Assembly: GCA_964561705.1 (NCBI GenBank)
Contig: CAZLQJ010000061.1
Span: forward strand, 1-10,129
Length of the DNA stretch: 10,129 nucleotides
Origin: HGM12587 sp964561705
Lineage (GTDB): Bacteria > Bacillota > Clostridia > Lachnospirales > Lachnospiraceae
Direction of reading: 5' to 3'
Shown here: positions 1-6,024 of the stretch, one piece after another
Numbering within the stretch: the first letter of the stretch is position 1
Layout: the number at the start of each line of letters is the position of its first letter
Position numbers and translations under genes: made by a program
Notes under the pieces: model-generated
Databases searched by the model: none
What the model saw: the letters and a program-made list of their open reading frames with translations, nothing else
What the model was told of the DNA's origin: nothing

Positions 1-2
1 AT

Positions 3-185
3 GCTGACAAGGTAAGCAGCTGGGCATTAAAGGAAATGCAGTGGGCAGTTGGAACGGAACTGATCAGCGGTATTGTTGAAGTCAAAGGCGAGCAGATCGT
101 AGCGCGTGACCTTGCACCACAGGGCAACGCGACCAGAGCCCAGATGGCAACGATTTTACAGAGATATTGTGAAAACGATAAATAA
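3..185 (+). CDS. SLH-domain protein, C-terminal end (partial)
   Basis: Reading codons from base 3 gives 60 residues ending in TAA at 183-185; the start lies off the left edge. The fragment reads as the last S-layer homology (SLH) repeat of a larger protein: an amphipathic helix with WALKEMQWAVGTELISG, a short turn, then the hallmark end PQGNATRAQMATILQRYCE, which matches the SLH consensus for the second helix (xRAxxAxxLxRF). SLH repeats usually come in threes and bind pyruvylated secondary cell-wall polymer, holding exported proteins on the Gram-positive surface. The catalytic or adhesive part of the protein is not in the window, so its job cannot be told. An intrinsic terminator follows 10 bases after the stop, so it is not co-transcribed with efp. 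Confidence 0.85.
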   Translation, partial: ADKVSSWALKEMQWAVGTELISGIVEVKGEQIVARDLAPQGNATRAQMATILQRYCENDK

Positions 186-195
186 AATTACTCAC

Positions 196-222
196 AAAAG
201 GGTTGGCATTGCCGACCTTTTT
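196..222 (+). terminator. Rho-independent terminator of the SLH gene
   Basis: GGTTGGC (201-207) pairs with GCCGACC (211-217) around a 3-base loop, with one G-T pair. The stem is extended by an A-run at 196-199 facing the T-run at 218-222. The T-tract continues after one G. Confidence 0.85.
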
Positions 223-263
223 GTTTGCAAAAAATAGAATGCGTGCAAAATTTGAAAAAACTG

Positions 264-292
264 TTGAAATATTGGGTGTTTTATTATAGAAT
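264..292 (+). promoter_or_regulatory. Sigma-A promoter of efp
   Basis: TTGAAA (264-269) and TAGAAT (287-292) are separated by exactly 17 bp. Each differs from consensus by one base. Transcription should start near 299, leaving a leader of about 60 nt before efp. Confidence 0.8.
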
Positions 293-304
293 AATACAAG
301 GTAT

Positions 305-347
305 GAGGTAAATTAAGAAAAAACCTCTCACGAGATTCTTAAGGAGG
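305..347 (+). promoter_or_regulatory. Structured efp leader with strong ribosome-binding site
   Basis: The Shine-Dalgarno AAGGAGG (341-347) lies 10 bases before the ATG. TTAAGAA (313-319) is a perfect 7-bp complement of TTCTTAA (336-342), with an inner TCT/AGA pairing (326-328/333-335), so a hairpin can end on the first bases of the Shine-Dalgarno. A competing pairing GAGGT (305-309) with ACCTC (323-327) is possible, and CCTCT (324-328) could pair with GGAGG. That these folds control translation is only inference; no known riboswitch is recognised here. Confidence 0.4.
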
Positions 348-357
348 AAATATAAGC

Positions 358-915
358 ATGATTTCAGCAGGTGATTTCAGAAATGGCATTACATTAGAAA
401 TTGAAGGTAATGTTGTTCAGATTTTAGAATTCCAGCACGTAAAACCAGGTAAAGGTGCTGCTTTCGTTAGAACAAAATTAAAAAATATTATCAGTGGTGG
501 TGTGATCGAAAAAACTTTCAGACCTACAGAAAAATTCCCAGCGGCTCGTATTGACCGTGTGGAAATGCAGTATCTGTATTCTGATGGAGATCTGTTCCAC
601 TTTATGAACACAGAAAGCTATGACCAGATCGCATTAAACAGCGAAGATATCGGTGATTCTTTAAAATTCGTAAAAGAAAACGAAATGGTAAAAGTATGTT
701 CACACAACGGAAAAGTATTCGCAGTTGAACCACCATTATTCGTAGAACTTGAAATCACAGATACAGAGCCAGGCTTCAAAGGTGATACAGCAACAGGTGC
801 TACAAAACCGGCAACTGTTGAAACAGGAGCAGTGGTATATGTTCCATTATTCATCGAACAGGGTGAAAGAATTAAAATTGATACAAGAAGCGGAGAATAT
901 CTCTCAAGAGCTTAA
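358..915 (+). CDS. efp: Translation elongation factor P (EF-P)
   Basis: EF-P binds the ribosome between the P and E sites and relieves stalling at consecutive prolines. The 185-residue length is the normal family length, and the three beta-barrel domains can be followed along the chain. Domain I (about 1-63) carries the exposed loop KPGKG at 29-33; Lys32 is the position that receives a post-translational modification in many bacteria (5-aminopentanol in Bacillus, beta-lysine in E. coli at the equivalent site). The end carries the EF-P signature DTRSGEYLSR in the last 11 residues. The start is secure: ATG 10 bases after AAGGAGG. All lysines visible in the reading use AAA rather than AAG, unlike the genes further right, as expected for a highly expressed gene. 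It has its own promoter and terminator. I see no modification-enzyme gene in the window. Confidence 0.98.
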   Translation: MISAGDFRNGITLEIEGNVVQILEFQHVKPGKGAAFVRTKLKNIISGGVIEKTFRPTEKFPAARIDRVEMQYLYSDGDLFHFMNTESYDQIALNSEDIGDSLKFVKENEMVKVCSHNGKVFAVEPPLFVELEITDTEPGFKGDTATGATKPATVETGAVVYVPLFIEQGERIKIDTRSGEYLSRA

Positions 916-931
916 TTGGTCATGTAGTTTC

Positions 932-964
932 GGGTTCCGTTTTCAGGAACGGAACCCTTTTTTT
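932..964 (+). terminator. Rho-independent terminator of efp
   Basis: GGGTTCCGT (932-940) and ACGGAACCC (949-957) form a perfect 9-bp stem with an 8-base loop, followed by seven T (958-964). It starts 17 bases after the efp stop. Confidence 0.93.
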
Positions 965-974
965 ATAAAATTCT

Positions 975-1000
975 ATGGGGATGCATTCGCATTCCATTTT
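975..1000 (+). other. Second hairpin downstream of efp, terminator-like
   Basis: ATGGGGATGC (975-984) can pair with GCATTCCAT (989-997) over the loop ATTC, giving 9 pairs with one bulged G and one G-T pair, followed by four T. It may be a back-up terminator or chance. It is weaker than the hairpin at 932-964. Confidence 0.35.
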
Positions 1001-1016
1001 CCCAAATTATTCATTT

Positions 1017-1022
1017 TATAAT
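1017..1022 (+). promoter_or_regulatory. Possible -10 element for the DUF5688-like gene
   Basis: A perfect TATAAT lies in the A/T-rich spacer between the efp terminators and the next gene. No good -35 stands at 16-18 bp upstream (the 17-bp position reads CCATTT), so the call is weak. TAGAAT at 1071-1076 is an alternative -10, also without a convincing -35. Confidence 0.3.
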
Positions 1023-1131
1023 TGTAAATTTGTTTATTATTTGCCTGAAAATGTGTCATAGGCATATTTTTAGAATAGAGGACTGATCATGTATGCCGGG
1101 CGTGACTGTCAAAGTACAAGAGAGGTATCTT

Positions 1132-1998
1132 ATGAATTATGAACAATTTATCTGTGCATTTTTATCATGCGTGAAAGAAAAACTGCCTGAAACTGTGAAG
1201 GTGGAACGTCAAACTGTGCTGAAAAATAATGGAACAAAAATGGAAGGCATCGTACTGCGCAGTGAAGATGAGAAAATCGTTCCGATTATTTATCTGGAAT
1301 CTTACTACGAACGTTATTGTCAGGGGACTGCTTTGGAAGAATTGGCAGAACATCTGTGCAGAAACAAAAATCGCAAGCCTGCCATCGAAGACTGGGATTA
1401 TCAGTCATTTCTGGAATTTCAAAAGATAAAAGACAGAATTGTTTTTAAACTGATCAATAGAAAAAAGAATGAAAAGGTGCTTTCACAGGTTCCTCATTTG
1501 GAATTTATGGATCTTGCGGTGGTTTTTCAGGTAGCTGTTCCAGGAGGTGAAGAGGACCATTGCTCTGTGCTGATCCGTAATTCCCATATGGAGATGTGGC
1601 AGACGTCTATTGTGTGTCTGTATGAGTGTGCCAGAAAAAACACTCCTCAAATCTATCCGTCTGTTTTTTGCGCATTATCAGATTTTATGAATGCCATGGG
1701 ATTTGGTGAAATTGAAAAAAGCCCGTTGCATATATTGACAAATCGAAAAGGAGTCAACGGTGCCTCAGTTTTGCTGTATCCGGAAATAATGACTCGGATC
1801 TATCAGCAGTTTGACGGAAGTTATTATCTTTTGCCATCTTCCATTCATGAGTTTTTGTTGCTCAAAGAGGATGAAAATAGTGATCCGGAGCAGTTTTTAT
1901 CCGTTGTAAGATCTGCAAATAAAACGGAAATTCATCCGGAAGACTATTTGTCTGATCATATTTACCATTTTGATGGAGATAATATTACAAAAATGTGA
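1132..1998 (+). CDS. DUF5688-like protein of unknown function
   Basis: A 288-residue soluble protein with no signal peptide and no membrane segment. The N-terminus (MNYEQF, then KEKLPETVKVERQTVLKNNGTK and a short hydrophobic strand ending PIIYLESYYERY) resembles the DUF5688 family that I know from Lachnospiraceae and other Clostridia; the role of that family is not established. The rest alternates predicted helices and strands, with a run rich in aromatic residues (YPEIMTRIYQQF, then YYLLPSS) near the C-terminus and no catalytic motif I recognise. I chose ATG 1132 because GAGAGG (1120-1125) sits 6 bases upstream and family members begin with M-x-Y. The same frame is open upstream to an ATG at 1093, which has a poorer site (AGAGG, 11 bases away) and would add 13 residues. 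It is transcribed alone between the efp terminators and the tRNA promoter. Confidence 0.8.
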   Translation: MNYEQFICAFLSCVKEKLPETVKVERQTVLKNNGTKMEGIVLRSEDEKIVPIIYLESYYERYCQGTALEELAEHLCRNKNRKPAIEDWDYQSFLEFQKIKDRIVFKLINRKKNEKVLSQVPHLEFMDLAVVFQVAVPGGEEDHCSVLIRNSHMEMWQTSIVCLYECARKNTPQIYPSVFCALSDFMNAMGFGEIEKSPLHILTNRKGVNGASVLLYPEIMTRIYQQFDGSYYLLPSSIHEFLLLKEDENSDPEQFLSVVRSANKTEIHPEDYLSDHIYHFDGDNITKM

Positions 1999-2010
1999 CG
2001 AAAATGTGAC
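1990..2010 (+). repeat. Tandem direct repeat with 11-bp period
   Basis: AAAATGTGAC occurs at 1990-1999 and again at 2001-2010, an exact 10-base repeat with one base between. The first copy overlaps the stop codon of the preceding gene. Read on the minus strand it is GTCACATTTT twice, an arrangement like the paired 11-bp half-sites bound by OmpR/PhoB-type regulators. A near copy, AAAATGTGTC, stands at 1048-1057 upstream of the same gene. The regulatory reading is inference. Confidence 0.5.
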
Positions 2011-2017
2011 AATTTAC

Positions 2018-2043
2018 TGGACGGGGCTTGCAAGTTCCGTCCA
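2018..2043 (+). repeat. 11-bp inverted repeat overlapping the tRNA promoter -35
   Basis: TGGACGGGGCT (2018-2028) pairs with AGTTCCGTCCA (2033-2043) around the loop TGCA, 11 pairs of which two are G-T. The right arm and loop contain the -35 TTGCAA of the tRNA-Arg promoter. It follows the DUF5688-like stop by 20 bases and could be that gene's terminator stem, but the T-tract after it is only TTT, so termination would be weak. An operator role is the other possibility. Confidence 0.5.
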
Positions 2044-2056
2044 TTTAGTGTATGAT
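2028..2056 (+). promoter_or_regulatory. Sigma-A promoter of tRNA-Arg
   Basis: TTGCAA (2028-2033) and TATGAT (2051-2056) are 17 bp apart. Initiation near 2063 would give a tRNA 5' leader of roughly 16 nt. Confidence 0.8.
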
Positions 2057-2078
2057 AAGAAAAGCTTCGAAAAAATGA

Positions 2079-2151
2079 GCACCTGTAGCTCAGTGGATAG
2101 AGCACTGGCCTCCGACGCCAGGTGCCGCTGGTTCGAATCCAGTCAGGTGCA
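2079..2151 (+). tRNA. tRNA-Arg (anticodon CCG)
   Basis: A complete 73-nt cloverleaf. The acceptor stem GCACCTG/CAGGTGC (2079-2085/2144-2150) is fully paired. D stem GCTC/GAGC is at 2088-2091/2100-2103; anticodon stem CTGGC/GCCAG is at 2105-2109/2117-2121, with loop CTCCGAC and anticodon CCG at 2112-2114. T arm GCTGG-TTCGAAT-CCAGT is at 2127-2143, with one G-T pair. The discriminator is A2151. No CCA is encoded (the next bases are TTTTT), so it must be added by nucleotidyltransferase. It decodes CGG. The next gene begins 29 bases later with no room for a separate promoter outside the tRNA, so the primary transcript probably runs on. Confidence 0.97.
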
Positions 2152-2167
2152 TTTTTGTAAAAATATC

Positions 2168-2175
2168 AAAGGAGG
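2168..2175 (+). promoter_or_regulatory. Ribosome-binding site of the SH3 membrane protein
   Basis: AAAGGAGG ends 5 bases before the ATG at 2181. It fixes the start of a gene that has no homologous N-terminus to compare with. Confidence 0.85.
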
Positions 2176-2180
2176 ATTGC

Positions 2181-3230
2181 ATGAGTTTTAAGAGAAAATT
2201 CAAAAAAATGTTCAGACATTTTATCGGCGATTTCACTGGTGTACAGTGGAGGGACCTTGATCATAAAAAAGTATATGCAGCGATTGCGATTATGCTTCTC
2301 ATTTTTATTTTGCTGGTTGCCTTGATCATCAGCCTGTTTACAAAAGGAGATGAGAAAAAACAGCAGGATCCTCAGCAGCAGGTACAGGAAGAGGTATCGC
2401 AGGATGTAGCTGCAGAGGAAGAAAAGACAGAAAAGTTGGAAAAGGATGCTTATCCGGAAATCAATGAATTGCTGAATAAGTACTTTACAGGTATTTCTTC
2501 CGGAGATCTCACCATGGTAGAAGAAGCTGTGGATGTCCTCGGGGAAGAAGAGAAAAAAGATATCGAAAAGAAAAAAGACTATATTGAAGCATATAACGAC
2601 GTTATCTGTTATACACGAAAAGGCATGGAAGAAGGAAGTTTTGTAGTCTTTGCAGCTTATGAGATGAAGATTTATAATATCGAAACAGCTGCTCCGGGCA
2701 TAATGCCATTCTATGTATATCAGACAGAAGATGGATCTTATTGCATTTATAATCAGGATGCTTCGGAAGAAATGCAGAATTATGTTCTGGAAATGGCAGA
2801 AGAGGAAGAAGCGGCATCGATCATTGCTGAAATTGATGCACGCTATCAGCAGAGAGTCATTGAAGATGAAGATCTTAGAAAATTTGTGGAAGCGATGTTA
2901 GGTTCTCAGGAAGAGGAAGAAACGGAAGCAGATGTGCCGGAAACGGATCAGCCGGAGGTAGTACCGGAAGAGGAAACACCTGTGCAGGAACCGGAGACAC
3001 CTTCAGAGGAGGAAACTTCAGCAGAAGCAACAACAGTAAACAAACAGATGCAGTTTAAAGAAGCAGTTAGGATCAGAGCTGACCGTTCTTCAGAGAGCGA
3101 GCGTCTGACCAATGCATATAAGAGCGATCTTGTTATGGTGATTGAAAACTACAGCGATGGCTGGAGTAAAGTAAATTATCACGATATTGTGGGCTACTGC
3201 ATGACAGAGTTCCTGGAAGAAGCACAATAA
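2181..3230 (+). CDS. Membrane-anchored acidic protein with C-terminal SH3 domain
   Basis: A 349-residue protein whose order of parts is clear although its function is not. Residues 1-30 are basic and cytoplasmic (KRKFKKMFRHF); 31-53 form one hydrophobic segment (AAIAIMLLIFILLVALIISLF), so it is probably a signal anchor with the rest outside. Residues 56-88 are a Gln/Glu/Lys-rich linker. A globular region follows at about 90-240, beginning YPEINELLNKYFTGISSGDL, a pattern typical of NTF2-like extracellular domains of Clostridia. A Glu/Pro/Thr-rich linker spans 241-285. The last 60 residues (AVRIRADRSSESERLTNAYKSD, then DGWSKVNYHDIVGYCMTEFL) fit a bacterial SH3 (SH3_3) domain, a module that often contacts cell-wall peptides. 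No hydrolase motif is present, so a wall-sensing or scaffold role is a guess. It follows tRNA-Arg by 29 bases. Confidence 0.85.
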   Translation: MSFKRKFKKMFRHFIGDFTGVQWRDLDHKKVYAAIAIMLLIFILLVALIISLFTKGDEKKQQDPQQQVQEEVSQDVAAEEEKTEKLEKDAYPEINELLNKYFTGISSGDLTMVEEAVDVLGEEEKKDIEKKKDYIEAYNDVICYTRKGMEEGSFVVFAAYEMKIYNIETAAPGIMPFYVYQTEDGSYCIYNQDASEEMQNYVLEMAEEEEAASIIAEIDARYQQRVIEDEDLRKFVEAMLGSQEEEETEADVPETDQPEVVPEEETPVQEPETPSEEETSAEATTVNKQMQFKEAVRIRADRSSESERLTNAYKSDLVMVIENYSDGWSKVNYHDIVGYCMTEFLEEAQ

Positions 3231-3253
3231 GATACTTTTGGGTATAGACATTT

Positions 3254-3306
3254 ATAAATCTCCATATCCTGTGAGGAATTCTCGCAGGAACGGAGATTTA
3301 TTTTTA
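3254..3306 (+). terminator. Large Rho-independent terminator after the SH3 membrane gene
   Basis: An outer stem TAAATCTCC (3255-3263) pairs with GGAGATTTA (3292-3300). An inner stem CCTGTGAG (3268-3275) pairs with CTCGCAGG (3281-3288) around GAATT, separated from the outer stem by a small internal loop. A run of T (3301-3305) follows. It ends the tRNA-Arg/membrane-protein unit. Confidence 0.9.
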
Positions 3307-3335
3307 CTTTAATAAGTTTACAAGGAAAGACCTAT

Positions 3336-4067
3336 ATGAGATTGAATAAATATTTAAGTGATATTGGATATTGTTCCAGAAGAGAGGCAGATCGTCTGAT
3401 CGAAGCCGGCAAGGTCTATGTTGACGGTGTTCCGGCAGGACTTGGCATGCAGGTAGAAGAAGGTCAGGAAGTTCGGGTTGGCAAAAAAGTGTTGGTAAAA
3501 AAGGACCGTCCGGTGCTTCTGGCACTACATAAACCTCGAGGAATTGAATGTACAGCCAGCAGGGAAGTGAAAAAGAATATTGTTGATTTTCTAAATTATC
3601 CGTGCAGGGTTTATCCGGTTGGCAGACTGGATAAGGATTCGGAAGGACTGATCCTGATGACAAATCAGGGGGATTTGGTCAACAAAATCATGCGTGCGGG
3701 AAATTGTCATGAAAAAGAATATCTGGTTACAGTGGATAAGCCATTAAATCGCGAATTCCTGGAAGGAATGGCGGCTCCGGTTTATTTGAAGGAACTGGAT
3801 GTGACAACCCGTCCAAGTATCATTGAACAGACGGGGAAATTTTCATTTCGGATTATTTTGACACAGGGGTATAACCGGCAGATCCGGAGAATGTGTCAAA
3901 GTTTTGGCTATGAAGTAAAGAGATTAAAACGTGTCCGGATTATGAATATCATGCTTGGAGATCTCAAGCTTGGCGAACACAGGGAAGTGACTCCAAAGGA
4001 AATGAAAGAATTGCAGGAATTGATCAAAGATTCATCCAGTGAAACAGTGAGGAAAATCCATGAATAA
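3336..4067 (+). CDS. rluF: 23S rRNA pseudouridine synthase, RluF type
   Basis: Converts a uridine of 23S rRNA to pseudouridine; the closest family member I recognise is RluF (U2604 in E. coli). Residues 1-48 are an S4 RNA-binding domain (MRLNKYLSDIGYCSRREADRLI, then GKVYVDG). The catalytic domain contains YPVGRLDKDSEGLILMTN with the catalytic Asp99. The segments GDLVNKIMRAGNCHEKEYLVTVDKP, QGYNRQIRRMC and RIMNIMLGDLKLGE match RluF more closely than RluB or RsuA. At 243 residues it is shorter than E. coli RluF, which has a longer C-terminal tail. The start is ATG after AAGGAAAG (3322-3329). It is the first gene of an overlapping run with ligA and mscS. I see no convincing promoter between the terminator at 3306 and the start. 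Target position is inferred from family, not shown. Confidence 0.93.
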   Translation: MRLNKYLSDIGYCSRREADRLIEAGKVYVDGVPAGLGMQVEEGQEVRVGKKVLVKKDRPVLLALHKPRGIECTASREVKKNIVDFLNYPCRVYPVGRLDKDSEGLILMTNQGDLVNKIMRAGNCHEKEYLVTVDKPLNREFLEGMAAPVYLKELDVTTRPSIIEQTGKFSFRIILTQGYNRQIRRMCQSFGYEVKRLKRVRIMNIMLGDLKLGEHREVTPKEMKELQELIKDSSSETVRKIHE

Positions 4068-6024
4068 TAAAATTGAAAGAATCAATGAGCTTGTCGAACA
4101 ATTAAATAAAGCGGCCAAAGCATATTATCAGGATGCGGCGGAAATCATGAGCAACTATGAATATGATGCTCTATATGATGAGTTGACGGCTTTGGAAAGG
4201 GAAACCGGTGTAGTGTTGGCATCCAGTCCAACCGTTAATGTTGGTTATGAAGTGCTTACTGAGCTTCCAAAGGAGCGTCATGAAAAGCCGATGCTTTCTT
4301 TGGACAAGACAAAGGAAGTAGAAACTTTGAAGGAGTGGACAGGAATGCAAAAGGCACTTCTTTCCTGGAAATTAGATGGGCTGACCATTGTGCTGACTTA
4401 CAGGGAAGGAAAACTTTTCAAGGCAGTTACCCGCGGAAATGGGGAAGTTGGGGAAGTCATTACTAATAATGCAAAAGTTTTCAAAAATGTGCCACTGTCG
4501 ATTGCTTATAATGGAGAATTGATCCTTCGTGGAGAAGCAGTAATCACTTATTCTGATTTTTACAGAATCAATGAAGAAATTGCGGATGCGGATGCGAAAT
4601 ATAAGAATCCGAGAAATTTATGCAGCGGTTCTGTACGTCAGCTAAATAATGAGATCACAGCTAAAAGAAACGTAAACTTTTTTGCATTTTCTCTGGTGAA
4701 GGCAGATGGTGTGGATTTTGAAAATTCTCATGAAAAACAACTGATCTGGTTGAAAAACCAGGGATTTGATGTGGTGGAATATGAGGTAGTAACTGCAGGT
4801 ACCATGGAAGAAAGTGTAAAACGGTTTGCGGGAAAGATCGAAACCAATGATTTTCCGTCCGATGGGCTGGTTCTTTTGTATGATGATATCGCTTATGGGG
4901 AAAGTTTGGGGCGAACTGCAAAATTCCCGAGAAATTCCATTGCCTTTAAATGGGCAGATGAAATCCGAGAAACAACGTTGAGAGAGATTGAGTGGAGCCC
5001 TTCAAGAACCGGATTGATCAATCCGGTGGCAATTTTTGAACCAGTAGAATTAGAAGGAACGACTGTCAGCCGTGCATCAGTACACAACCTCAGTGTGATG
5101 GAAGGGCTGGAGCTAGGAATTGGTGATACCATCGCTGTTTATAAAGCAAATATGATCATTCCGCAGATTGCAGAAAATAAAACCCGGAGTGGCTTGGTGA
5201 AAATACCGGAACAGTGTCCGACCTGTGGTGGAAAAACGCAGATCCGTCAGGTTGCAGATGCCAAAGCCTTATATTGTACCAATCCGGAATGCCAGGCAAA
5301 AAAGATAAAATCTTTTACCTTATTTGTGAGCCGGGATGCCATGAATATGGAAGGGCTTTCGGAAGCAACATTGGAAAAATTCATTGCCAGGGGATTTATT
5401 CATGAATTTGCAGATCTGTTTCAGCTAAAGCGCCATGAAGCGGAAATCCGTAAAATGGAAGGCTTTGGGGAAAAGTCCTGTAAAAATATTCTGTCGAGTG
5501 TGGAAAAGGCTAGAAAAACTACGTTGGCAAGACTGATCTATGCTTTGGGTATTCAGAATATCGGTGTGGCGAATGCAAAGATGCTGGCAAAGCAGTATCA
5601 TGAACAGTTGGAGGAATTAAAAGCGGCTTCTGCAGAGGAATTGTCTGCCATTGATGGAATTGGGGAAGTGATTGCGGGATCGATTGCAGAATATTTTCGG
5701 GATGAAAAAAATCAGAAGATCCTAGAGAACCTTTTGGCAGAGATAACTTTGGAAAAACCGGAGGCAAACAATCAGGCGCAGATTTTTGAAGGGATGAATT
5801 TTGTGATCACAGGAAGTGTCGAACATTTTGCCAATCGAAATGAAGTCAAGGCTGTGATCGAAGCACGTGGCGGCAAGGTAACCGGAAGTGTGACCGGAAA
5901 AACAAATTATCTGATCAATAACGATACGACATCAAATTCTTCCAAAAATAAAAAGGCAAAGGAATTAAATGTTCCGATTTTGTCTGAAGAAGATTTTTTG
6001 AAAATGCTTGAGGTAGGTGTATGA
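4060..6024 (+). CDS. ligA: NAD-dependent DNA ligase, divergent LigA
   Basis: Seals 3'-OH/5'-phosphate nicks using NAD+, in replication and repair. All LigA domains are present in 654 residues: NMN-binding Ia (1-70, YEYDALYDEL), nucleotidyltransferase (about 71-308), OB fold (about 310-380, RTGLINPVAIFEPV), Cys4 zinc finger (C386, C389, C406, C411), helix-hairpin-helix region (about 425-560) and BRCT (about 576-650). The adenylated lysine is K104 in KLDG. Several motif positions depart from the usual LigA: TRGDG reads TRGNG, RQLD reads RQLN, the PD before EYD reads SNYEYD, and motif IV DGVVxK reads DGLVLL, so the motif IV lysine (K290 in E. coli) is a leucine. R185 (NPRN), R193 and K297 remain. 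The frame is intact with normal codons, so this is not decay. It overlaps rluF by 8 bp, with GTGAGGA as its binding site. It could be the only ligase or a second one in the genome. Confidence 0.95.
   Translation: MNNKIERINELVEQLNKAAKAYYQDAAEIMSNYEYDALYDELTALERETGVVLASSPTVNVGYEVLTELPKERHEKPMLSLDKTKEVETLKEWTGMQKALLSWKLDGLTIVLTYREGKLFKAVTRGNGEVGEVITNNAKVFKNVPLSIAYNGELILRGEAVITYSDFYRINEEIADADAKYKNPRNLCSGSVRQLNNEITAKRNVNFFAFSLVKADGVDFENSHEKQLIWLKNQGFDVVEYEVVTAGTMEESVKRFAGKIETNDFPSDGLVLLYDDIAYGESLGRTAKFPRNSIAFKWADEIRETTLREIEWSPSRTGLINPVAIFEPVELEGTTVSRASVHNLSVMEGLELGIGDTIAVYKANMIIPQIAENKTRSGLVKIPEQCPTCGGKTQIRQVADAKALYCTNPECQAKKIKSFTLFVSRDAMNMEGLSEATLEKFIARGFIHEFADLFQLKRHEAEIRKMEGFGEKSCKNILSSVEKARKTTLARLIYALGIQNIGVANAKMLAKQYHEQLEELKAASAEELSAIDGIGEVIAGSIAEYFRDEKNQKILENLLAEITLEKPEANNQAQIFEGMNFVITGSVEHFANRNEVKAVIEARGGKVTGSVTGKTNYLINNDTTSNSSKNKKAKELNVPILSEEDFLKMLEVGV

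Noticed and set aside
749..1021. Open frame of 90 codons across the efp end and its terminator
   Set aside because: It lies out of frame inside efp, runs through the terminator hairpin, and has no ribosome-binding site or family resemblance.
1071..1076. TAGAAT as the main promoter of the DUF5688-like gene
   Set aside because: No -35 resembling TTGACA stands 16-18 bp upstream; TTGCCT at 1041-1046 is 24 bp away, too far.
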